Assembly (NCBI GenBank): GCA_900752065.1
Contig: CAADTT010000018.1
Span: forward strand, 1 to 8,852
DNA from: Lachnospiraceae bacterium
GTDB taxonomy: Bacteria; Bacillota; Clostridia; Lachnospirales; Lachnospiraceae
DNA length: 8,852 nt
Direction: 5' to 3'
Part shown: piece by piece, positions 1 through 6,455 of the stretch
Position numbering within the stretch: the first letter of the stretch is position 1
Layout: every line of letters begins with the position of its first letter
Notes under the pieces: model-generated
Database searches by the model: none
Seen by the model: only the letters and a program-made list of their open reading frames with translations
What the model was told of the DNA's origin: nothing
Position numbers and translations under genes: made by a program

Positions 1-114
1 ATTGATGTGGATAACCCATTCAAAAATAGAGAGAATGGTGAAAAAAGCATTTTTATAATATCGGCAGGCTAAAAGATATATTTACCTTTCAATGCTGAAT
101 TTATGAAAAGAAAG

Positions 115-143
115 TTGCATAATTTTGTGAAAGATGCTAGTAT
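115..143 (+). promoter_or_regulatory. Candidate vegetative promoter of the fucosidase gene
   Basis: A -35-like TTGCAT (115-120) is followed after 17 bp by TAGTAT (138-143). The latter is preceded by TG at 135-136, giving an extended -10 of the form TGnTAGTAT. Transcription would begin near 150 and leave a leader of about 37 nt before the start codon. The -10 hexamer matches consensus at only four of six bases, and TATAAA at 141-146 is an alternative -10 with a poor 20-bp spacing. The call rests on position, spacing and the TG extension. A 9-bp direct repeat overlaps this promoter and is described in the findings. Confidence 0.5.
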
Positions 144-175
144 AAAAAATAAGGTGTAAAAAAACACAAAATAAA

Positions 176-181
176 AGGAGG
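176..181 (+). promoter_or_regulatory. Strong ribosome binding site of the fucosidase gene
   Basis: AGGAGG is a perfect anti-Shine-Dalgarno match, 5 nt before the ATG at 187, and it fixes the start. It sits in a purine-rich, unstructured leader, which suggests efficient translation. Confidence 0.85.
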
Positions 182-186
182 AACTT

Positions 187-3100
187 ATGAACAAGAAAGT
201 TAAACAGGTATTTTCGTGGCTGGCGGCTGTTTCGCTTCTGGCGGGATCTCTTCCTGGCGGAATGACCGTTCAGGCAGCAGAAGTGGGCGCGGCTCAACTG
301 GCGGAAAATAATACTGCAGCGCCGGAAGCATGGGGAGCGCTTCCCAGCCCGAACCAGTACAGGTATCAGAAGGAGGAACTGGCGGCGTTCTGTCATTTTG
401 GACCGAATACCTTTAATGAAGTCGAATGGGGAGAAAGCTATGGAAACAGGGAGCCGGCGGATATCTTTCGGCTGGCGAATGACTTCGATGCGGAAACGCT
501 GGTAAAGACGCTGCAGGAAGCAGGATTTAAGAAACTGATCGTGACGGCGAAGCATCACGACGGCTTCTGTATCTGGGCGAGCGATTATACCACTTATGAT
601 GTAGCGAGTACGAACTATAAGCAGGGAAATGGAGATATCCTGGCGGAGATCTCTGCGGCATGTACGAAATATAATATGGACATGGGCTTGTATCTGTCTC
701 CGTGGGATATCCACGAGCCGAGCTATGGATATTATGATGCAAATGGAAATGCGACAACGGCAGAAAATGATGTTCTGGATTATAATGAGCATTATAATAA
801 CCAGTTACGGGAGATCCTTGGAAATGAGAAATACGGAAATAACGGGCATTTCGTAGAAGTATGGATGGACGGTGCGAAAGGAAGCGGCGCCAATGCACAG
901 GAATATGATTTCCAGACATGGTTTGCGACGATTCAGGCGTATGAAGGAAAGGAGGCAGGCTATGATGACGACTGTATGCTGTTTGGCGCGCAGGCATACA
1001 CGACTGTCCGCTGGATTGGAAATGAGCTGGGCTTTGCGAATGAGGAGACCTGGTCAAAATCTACGGTGGATTACGGCGCAAATACCATTAACAGCAACCA
1101 ACAAACAGTAGGTGGAACAGGTTATACGGTCGGCGTGTATAATGGAAACAAGTGGACAGTTCCGGAGGCGGACGCCCGCATCACCAGCGGATGGTTCTGG
1201 GGAACTGCAAAGTGTACGCCGAAGAGCTTAGCGGATCTTGGGGAAATGTACTTCCGGTCTGTGGGACACAATGCGCCCCTTCTTCTGAACGTACCGCCGA
1301 ATAATCAGGGTACAGTCGATACGGCGATCCTGAACAGAGTGAAGGAGTTCGGACAGAATATCAAGGACAGCTTTGATGTCAATCTTGCGGCAAATGCTAC
1401 GGTAACAGCAAGCGAAGTCAGAGGAAACGACGTTGCATTTTCTCCGGCAAATGTGATCGACGGGGATGATACGACCTACTGGACCATGTCGGATGGTACG
1501 ACGACTGGAAGCCTGACGCTGGATCTTGGAGGAACGAAAACCTTTGATCTGGTGACCATAGAAGAGGCGATCCAGCTCGGTCAGAGGATCAGCAGCTTTT
1601 CTGTGGAATATCAGGCAGACGGCGGCGAATGGCAGACGTTCGCAGAGGGGACGACCATCGGCGCAAAGAGGATCTGCAGGGATGCAGCCGTAAGAGCCGA
1701 TAAGGTACGGATCAATATTACAGGTTCCTATGCAGTGCCTCTGATCAGTGAAGTAGGGCTGTATAAAGCTTCTGAGGACTTCGAGATTTCTTCTCCGATC
1801 ATTCCGGGACTTGAAGTGATCAGTGTAACAGATACTGACGTCAGCGACGGCAAGGGCTTTACCTATACCGGATGGACGGCTCAGTCGGGAAGCGAGTTTA
1901 TTGAAGGAAACAGCATGTGGGCAAACTCCGGAGCGGAAGCGACTCTGAAGTTTACCGGAACGAAAGTATGGCTGTACGGGACGAAGGATCCGAGCCATGG
2001 AACGGCGGATATCTACATCGACGGAAATAAGGTAGATACGATCAATACAAATGCTGGCTCCAGGTCTACCGGCCAGGAGATTTATGAATCAGCGGATCTG
2101 TCGGACGGCGAGCATACGCTGCAGATCGTAAATACAGGAACGGGCAGTCAACAGGCAATCGGACTGGATGCGGCGGCAGTGCTGAACAACGGCGGCAAGG
2201 GAATGGTGGAGTTTGAAAAAAAGAATCATGAGATGGAGGAGGATTCTACAGATACTGTTCTCTTAAAGCGTGTCGGAGGAAGCACAGGAGAGATCAGCGT
2301 TACGTATGAAAACAATCCGGGCTCTGCGGTGCAGGGACATTACGATGTAAACGGTATCCAGGGAACAATCGTTTTTGCAGACGGAGAGAAGGAAAAGGAG
2401 ATTCCGATCACAACAAAGCGTTACGACCAGGAGACGGGAGACCTGAACTTTACGGTAGACCTGAATGGCGTTCAGGGAGGAGCGCTCCTGGGAAGGAATA
2501 CCCGTCTGAATGTGGTCATTCATGACCTGGATGATTCCGGAAGGATTGCCGAGGCAAGAGAAATCCTGACCCAGGCGCAGACTATGCTGAGCAATACGGC
2601 GGAAGGTACGGGAATCGAACGGGTGAGAAGCCTCGCAAAAGAGCTGAACGCGTATCTGGAGAACTCGGATGTTATCGCTGTAAGTGATATTATTTTAAAA
2701 GCAAGAGAACTGAAGAGCGCTATGGAACAGGTTGAGGTTACCTCTGCATTTGTCCTTCCGGTCGGCGAGGAAGTAAAGACAATAGAGGCGGAAGCGTTCA
2801 CGCTGGATGCGTCCGAGGCAGCGGATAAAGTGAACAAATATGTGCGGATCACTGAGAGGTCTGATGCGAGCGGAGGTAAGGAAGTAAACTGGTTTGAAAA
2901 CGGAAATAAGATTCGTCTGGCGTTTCATGCGCCGAAGGCAGGAACTTATCAGGTGACGGCGACCTACCGAAGCGGAAGATCGGAAGGCAGCCCGAATGCT
3001 TTTGAGTGGAGCGGTACGAATGTTACGGCGGGCAGCCTGGACGTTTACGGACCGGATGCAAATGTATTTAAGACGGCGACCTTTGATATTGTTGTCACGC

Positions 3101-4269
3101 AGGCAGGGGAAGGTGAACTGGTATTTACGGCTTCCAGCAAAGCAGGTCCTGTCATTGATAAATTTGTGATCGAATGTAAGGATAAGACTCCGGTTACGAC
3201 CGTGGCGGTAACGGGCGTTACACTGGATAAAGAGTCCATAAGTCTTACAGCAGAAAAACCGTATGCGACTTTAGTAGAAACGATTACACCGGCAAATGCG
3301 ACGAACCAGAATGTTACATTTACAAGCTCTGACACGACGGTGGCGACAGTCGATGAAAACGGACTGGTAAGGGGAGTTCCGGGTGCGTTAAACAAAACGG
3401 CAACGATCACCGTAACGACGGAGGACGGAAATAAGACGGCAGAGTGCCAGGTTACCGTTACATTTAAGAATGAAAATCCTGCAGAAGAAAAACTGGAAGA
3501 GCTGAATGGAGCGTTGAAAGAGCTGGAAGCTGTCATAACGGCAGGAAAAGGAAATTATACGGACGAGACATGGAACAAGCTTGTAAAAGCATACAACAGT
3601 GCAAAAGCAGTAGATGAGAAGACAGATCTCGCAGTGATCGCCCAGTGCCTGAAGGACCTTCAGGATGCAAAAGCAACGCTTCAGGTTAAACAGCCGGATC
3701 CGACTCCTGTAAATCCGGATCCGACTCCTGTAAATCCAAATCCGACTCCCGTAAATCCGGTGAAGATTGAAGTAAATAAGATTTACGACAGCGGAAATTA
3801 TTACTACAAAGTAACCAGTGTTTCTGAAAAGACAGCACAGGTTACCGGGCTGAAGAAAAAAGATATAACGAAAATCGTGATCTACAATACGGTAACTCTT
3901 GGCGGACAGAAATTTAATGTGACTTCTGTTGCTCCATCAGCATTCAAGGGCAATAAGAAGATTACCAGTGTGACCGTTAAGAAGGGTATTCAGGATATCG
4001 GTGCAAACGCATTTGCATCCTGTCCAAAACTGAAAAAGGTTACGATCAAGAGTACGACGCTGAAGAACATCGGCGCAAAGGCATTCTATAACTGTAAGAA
4101 GCTGAAGAGCGTCGTGATCAAGAGTAAAGTGCTCAAGAAGATTGGAAAGAATGCTTTCAAAGGAATCAATAAGAAAGCAGTATTCCGGGTGCCGGCTTCC
4201 AAATTAAAAGCGTACAAAAAGACTCTGACAAAGGCAGGTCTGGCAAAGACGGCAAAAATTAGAAAATAG
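187..4269 (+). CDS. Secreted multidomain alpha-L-fucosidase (GH29), carbohydrate-binding modules, LRR tail
   Basis: This is a 1360-residue exported glycoside hydrolase predicted to cleave terminal alpha-L-fucose from host glycans. Residues 1-30 form a signal peptide (Lys-rich start, hydrophobic core, likely cut after VQA30). The GH29 catalytic domain spans about 45-395. It shows HFGPNTF (70-76), AKHHDGF (121-127) and VEVWMDG with Asp228 as likely nucleophile. Glu280 in WIGNE is a candidate acid/base. The HFGxNTF-xxEWG pattern recalls GH29 subfamily B (alpha-1,3/1,4-specific), so Lewis-type substrates are an inference. Then come an F5/8 type C (CBM32-like) domain (about 397-527), a beta-sandwich binding-like domain (about 541-667), a Calx-beta domain (about 672-782), a helical segment (785-850), a CBM6/35-like domain starting at IEAEAF (about 855-997), an Ig-like Big_2 domain (about 1002-1093), a FIVAR helical domain (about 1098-1167), a PTPVNP linker and a Lys-rich leucine-rich-repeat tail. 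No LPXTG sorting signal or C-terminal membrane segment is present. The frame is intact. Enzyme class is secure; linkage preference and the outer domain names are less so. Confidence 0.93.
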   Translation: MNKKVKQVFSWLAAVSLLAGSLPGGMTVQAAEVGAAQLAENNTAAPEAWGALPSPNQYRYQKEELAAFCHFGPNTFNEVEWGESYGNREPADIFRLANDFDAETLVKTLQEAGFKKLIVTAKHHDGFCIWASDYTTYDVASTNYKQGNGDILAEISAACTKYNMDMGLYLSPWDIHEPSYGYYDANGNATTAENDVLDYNEHYNNQLREILGNEKYGNNGHFVEVWMDGAKGSGANAQEYDFQTWFATIQAYEGKEAGYDDDCMLFGAQAYTTVRWIGNELGFANEETWSKSTVDYGANTINSNQQTVGGTGYTVGVYNGNKWTVPEADARITSGWFWGTAKCTPKSLADLGEMYFRSVGHNAPLLLNVPPNNQGTVDTAILNRVKEFGQNIKDSFDVNLAANATVTASEVRGNDVAFSPANVIDGDDTTYWTMSDGTTTGSLTLDLGGTKTFDLVTIEEAIQLGQRISSFSVEYQADGGEWQTFAEGTTIGAKRICRDAAVRADKVRINITGSYAVPLISEVGLYKASEDFEISSPIIPGLEVISVTDTDVSDGKGFTYTGWTAQSGSEFIEGNSMWANSGAEATLKFTGTKVWLYGTKDPSHGTADIYIDGNKVDTINTNAGSRSTGQEIYESADLSDGEHTLQIVNTGTGSQQAIGLDAAAVLNNGGKGMVEFEKKNHEMEEDSTDTVLLKRVGGSTGEISVTYENNPGSAVQGHYDVNGIQGTIVFADGEKEKEIPITTKRYDQETGDLNFTVDLNGVQGGALLGRNTRLNVVIHDLDDSGRIAEAREILTQAQTMLSNTAEGTGIERVRSLAKELNAYLENSDVIAVSDIILKARELKSAMEQVEVTSAFVLPVGEEVKTIEAEAFTLDASEAADKVNKYVRITERSDASGGKEVNWFENGNKIRLAFHAPKAGTYQVTATYRSGRSEGSPNAFEWSGTNVTAGSLDVYGPDANVFKTATFDIVVTQAGEGELVFTASSKAGPVIDKFVIECKDKTPVTTVAVTGVTLDKESISLTAEKPYATLVETITPANATNQNVTFTSSDTTVATVDENGLVRGVPGALNKTATITVTTEDGNKTAECQVTVTFKNENPAEEKLEELNGALKELEAVITAGKGNYTDETWNKLVKAYNSAKAVDEKTDLAVIAQCLKDLQDAKATLQVKQPDPTPVNPDPTPVNPNPTPVNPVKIEVNKIYDSGNYYYKVTSVSEKTAQVTGLKKKDITKIVIYNTVTLGGQKFNVTSVAPSAFKGNKKITSVTVKKGIQDIGANAFASCPKLKKVTIKSTTLKNIGAKAFYNCKKLKSVVIKSKVLKKIGKNAFKGINKKAVFRVPASKLKAYKKTLTKAGLAKTAKIRK
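3697..3759 (+). repeat. Three tandem 21-bp repeats encoding a Pro-Thr linker
   Basis: Three in-frame 21-bp units (3697-3717, 3718-3738, 3739-3759) encode [D/N]PTPVNP three times, residues 1171-1191. The first two units are nearly identical at DNA level. The third differs by a few substitutions, including the change to Asn. The product is a stiff Pro-rich linker between the FIVAR domain and the leucine-rich-repeat tail. Such short direct repeats can gain or lose units by slippage, so linker length may differ between strains. Confidence 0.9.
3865..4176 (+). repeat. Coding repeats: four BspA-type leucine-rich repeats
   Basis: Residues 1227-1330 of the fucosidase contain four repeats that start at about residues 1227, 1259, 1282 and 1306. 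The last three have a period of 23-24 residues. Each follows the pattern [IL]-x-x-V-x-[IV]...I-G-x-x-A-F-x-x-C/G-x-x-K, for example IGANAFASCPK and IGAKAFYNCKK. This is the BspA-like (LRR_5) class, common at the C-termini of secreted Lachnospiraceae proteins. The repeats are diverged at DNA level, so this is an old protein repeat and not a recent duplication. The first repeat is longer and more degenerate. Confidence 0.8.
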
Positions 4270-4294
4270 TCAGCACACAGCAAAGACGCGGGAG

Positions 4295-4329
4295 GGTTCC
4301 GATAGAGAGATCTGTCGGAACCTTTTCTT
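4295..4329 (+). terminator. Intrinsic terminator after the fucosidase gene
   Basis: A 12-bp stem pairs 4295-4306 with 4311-4322. It has one G-U pair and closes a GAGA (GNRA-type) tetraloop. TTTTCTT follows directly at 4323-4329. The hairpin lies 25 bp after the fucosidase stop codon. There is no matching A tract on the left, so it is one-directional. It separates the fucosidase from the topoisomerase operon. Confidence 0.93.
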
Positions 4330-4361
4330 ATATCATAGGAAACTTCGTTCCCATGTTTCCC

Positions 4362-4391
4362 TTGCATTTTCTCCCGGATTGTTGTTATAAT
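4362..4391 (+). promoter_or_regulatory. Extended -10 promoter of the topoisomerase operon
   Basis: TTGCAT (4362-4367) and a perfect TATAAT (4386-4391) are separated by 18 bp. TG at 4383-4384 gives an extended -10 TGTTATAAT. The predicted start is near 4398, leaving a leader of about 80 nt. It is the only strong promoter between the upstream terminator and the B-subunit gene. Its -35 hexamer is identical to that of the fucosidase promoter candidate. The leader can form a weak 5-bp hairpin (ACGGC 4430-4434 with GCCGT 4451-4455) just before the ribosome binding site. Confidence 0.8.
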
Positions 4392-4462
4392 AGCTGTCGG
4401 ATAAAACAGAATATCAGTTCGTATAATGGACGGCAGGAAGACAAAATCAGGCCGTTTGTGAG

Positions 4463-4468
4463 AAAGGA
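4463..4468 (+). promoter_or_regulatory. Ribosome binding site of the topoisomerase B subunit
   Basis: AAAGGA lies 8 nt before the ATG at 4477, a normal Firmicute spacing. It is weaker than the AGGAGG-type sites of the other two genes. A second purine run, AAAAGGA, abuts the ATG too closely to serve. Confidence 0.65.
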
Positions 4469-4476
4469 TAAAAGGA

Positions 4477-6399
4477 ATGGCAAAGAATACCACATATGAC
4501 GCCAGCAGTATTTCCGTACTGGAGGGATTGGAGGCTGTCAGAAAAAGACCTGGTATGTATATAGGAAGCGTGTCACGGAAAGGGCTGAATCACCTGATCT
4601 ATGAGATCGTGGACAATGCGGTGGATGAACATCTGGCAGGGTTCTGTGACCGGATCGAGGTGACACTGGAGAAGGACGGTTCTGCTACTGTGAATGATAA
4701 CGGACGCGGGATCCCGGTGGGGATGCATGAAAAAGGAATGTCGGCGGAGCGTCTGGTGTTTACCACCCTTCATGCAGGAGGAAAATTTGACAATAATGTA
4801 TATAAGACCAGCGGCGGACTGCATGGAGTGGGTTCCTCCGTCGTAAATGCACTTTCCACTTATCTGGAGATCAAGGTGAGCCGGGAGGGAGCTGTGCATC
4901 ACGACCGATATGAGAGGGGAATCCCGGTGATCGAGCTGGAAAAAGGGCTTCTTCCGGTGATCGGGAAGACGAAGAAGACGGGAACCTGGATCAATTTTCT
5001 TCCGGATCCGGAGATTTTTGAAAAGACGGAGTTCTCGGCGGCGGAGGTGAAAAGCAGGCTTCATGAGACGGCGTATCTGAATCCGAACCTGATGATCGTC
5101 TTTGAAGATAAGCGGGGAGTCCAGACGGAGCATATCGAGTTCCACGAGCCGGACGGCATTATCGGCTATGTGAAGGATCTGAACAAAAACAAAGAAACGA
5201 TCCATGAGCCTGTGTATTTTAAAGGAGAGTCAGAGGGCATCACGGTAGAGTGCGCCTTCCAGTATGTCAATGAGTTTCATGAGAATGTGCTGGGCTTTTG
5301 CAATAATATTTATAATGCTGAGGGCGGCACTCATCTGACGGGATTCAAGACCACCTTTACGACAGTCATGAATACCTATGCGAGAGAACTGGGCATCCTG
5401 AAAGAAAAGGATGTGAACTTTACCGGCGCAGATATCCGAAACGGACTGACTGCGGTAATCTCGATCAAGCATCCCTCACCCCGGTTCGAGGGACAGACGA
5501 AAACGAAGCTGGATAACCAGGATGCTGCGAAGGCCACCGGAAAGGTGACAGGCGAAGAGGTAGTGCTGTACTTTGACCGAAACCTGGAAACGCTCAAAAG
5601 CGTACTCTCCTGTGCAGAAAAGGCAGCGAAGATCCGAAAGACGGAGGAAAAAGCAAAGACGAATATGCTGACAAAGCAGAAGTATTCCTTTGACTCCAAC
5701 GGAAAACTGGCCAACTGCGAGAGCCGGGATGCCTCCAAATGCGAGATTTTTATTGTGGAGGGAGATTCTGCCGGAGGTTCCGCAAAGACAGCGAGAAACA
5801 GGAACTTTCAGGCGATCCTTCCCATTCGGGGAAAAATACTGAATGTGGAAAAGGCGAGCATCGACAAGGTACTGGCAAATGCGGAGATCAAGACGATGAT
5901 CAATGCCTTCGGCTGCGGTTTTTCGGAGGGCTACGGAAATGACTTTGATATTACGAAGCTGCGCTACGACAAGATCATTATTATGGCGGATGCCGATGTG
6001 GACGGCGCCCATATCAGTACGCTGCTGTTGACGCTGTTCTATCGCTTTATGCCGGATCTGATCTATGAGGGACATGTCTATATTGCCATGCCGCCTCTGT
6101 ATAAGGCGATGCCATCCAAAGGAGAGGAAGAGTATCTTTACGATGATAAGGCGTTGGAGCGCTATAGGAAAACACATAAGGGACCGTTCACGCTCCAGAG
6201 ATATAAGGGGCTGGGCGAGATGGATGCCGACCAGCTCTGGGAGACGACGCTGAATCCGGAAACCAGGATGATGCGGCGGGTGGAGATCGAGGATGCAAGG
6301 ATGGCATCCGACGTGACAGAAATGCTGATGGGAACAGATGTGCCTCCGAGAAAGGCATTTATTTATGAACATGCACAGGATGCGGAGCTGGATATCTGA
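4477..6399 (+). CDS. parE: Topoisomerase IV subunit B (type IIA ATPase/TOPRIM subunit)
   Basis: This 640-residue protein is the ATP-hydrolysing subunit of a type IIA topoisomerase. It clamps a DNA segment and drives its passage through the break made by the partner. The N-terminal GHKL ATPase starts with LEGLEAVRKRPGMYIG. It carries Glu43 (general base), Asn47 (Mg binding), the NDNGRGIP loop with Asp74, Lys103, Lys110 and GLHGVGSSVVNAL. The transducer domain has the QTK loop (340-342), whose Lys contacts ATP. The TOPRIM region has EGDSAGGSAK (Glu428) and metal-binding Asp505, Asp507 and Asp509, followed by YKGLGEM near 576-582. Length fits Gram-positive GyrB/ParE without the enterobacterial insert. 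It is the first gene of an operon with the A subunit 56 bp downstream. ParE is preferred because the partner lacks a GyrA box and no recF or dnaA lies to the left. However, PIRGKILNVEKA and DADVDGAHI resemble GyrB more than Gram-positive ParE (usually DADTDGAHI), so a second gyrase-like enzyme is possible. Family membership is certain; the symbol is less so. Confidence 0.85.
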   Translation: MAKNTTYDASSISVLEGLEAVRKRPGMYIGSVSRKGLNHLIYEIVDNAVDEHLAGFCDRIEVTLEKDGSATVNDNGRGIPVGMHEKGMSAERLVFTTLHAGGKFDNNVYKTSGGLHGVGSSVVNALSTYLEIKVSREGAVHHDRYERGIPVIELEKGLLPVIGKTKKTGTWINFLPDPEIFEKTEFSAAEVKSRLHETAYLNPNLMIVFEDKRGVQTEHIEFHEPDGIIGYVKDLNKNKETIHEPVYFKGESEGITVECAFQYVNEFHENVLGFCNNIYNAEGGTHLTGFKTTFTTVMNTYARELGILKEKDVNFTGADIRNGLTAVISIKHPSPRFEGQTKTKLDNQDAAKATGKVTGEEVVLYFDRNLETLKSVLSCAEKAAKIRKTEEKAKTNMLTKQKYSFDSNGKLANCESRDASKCEIFIVEGDSAGGSAKTARNRNFQAILPIRGKILNVEKASIDKVLANAEIKTMINAFGCGFSEGYGNDFDITKLRYDKIIIMADADVDGAHISTLLLTLFYRFMPDLIYEGHVYIAMPPLYKAMPSKGEEEYLYDDKALERYRKTHKGPFTLQRYKGLGEMDADQLWETTLNPETRMMRRVEIEDARMASDVTEMLMGTDVPPRKAFIYEHAQDAELDI

Positions 6400-6445
6400 T
6401 GTGTACCCGGAAGATCAGATAACGGCATTACAGAAGCGATAAATG

Positions 6446-6450
6446 GGAGG
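6446..6450 (+). promoter_or_regulatory. Ribosome binding site that sets the topoisomerase A-subunit start
   Basis: GGAGG (within GGGAGGT) lies 5 nt before the ATG at 6456. A second in-frame ATG at 6465 would be 14 nt away, so the first Met is preferred. The 56-bp intergenic gap has no promoter or terminator I can recognise, consistent with co-transcription with the B subunit. Confidence 0.8.
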
Positions 6451-6455
6451 TAATT

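Noticed and set aside
54..59. TATAAT far upstream of the fucosidase gene.
   Set aside because: No acceptable -35 sequence lies 16-18 bp upstream and no TG extension is present.
1..72. Short open frames at the left edge, one ending TAA at 70-72 and another ending TAA at 56-58, possible tail of an upstream gene.
   Set aside because: Two overlapping frames are equally open, both are under 25 codons, neither tail resembles a family I recognise, and no terminator follows. This cannot be told from chance.
1228..1998. A 256-codon open frame on the minus strand inside the fucosidase gene, and similar long antisense frames inside the topoisomerase genes.
   Set aside because: The plus-strand products are unmistakable enzymes. 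The antisense translations are rich in Arg, His, Cys and Ser with no recognisable domain, as expected of shadow frames.
4422..4427. Second perfect TATAAT in the topoisomerase leader.
   Set aside because: No -35 match at proper spacing and no TG extension. The promoter at 4362-4391 is far better.
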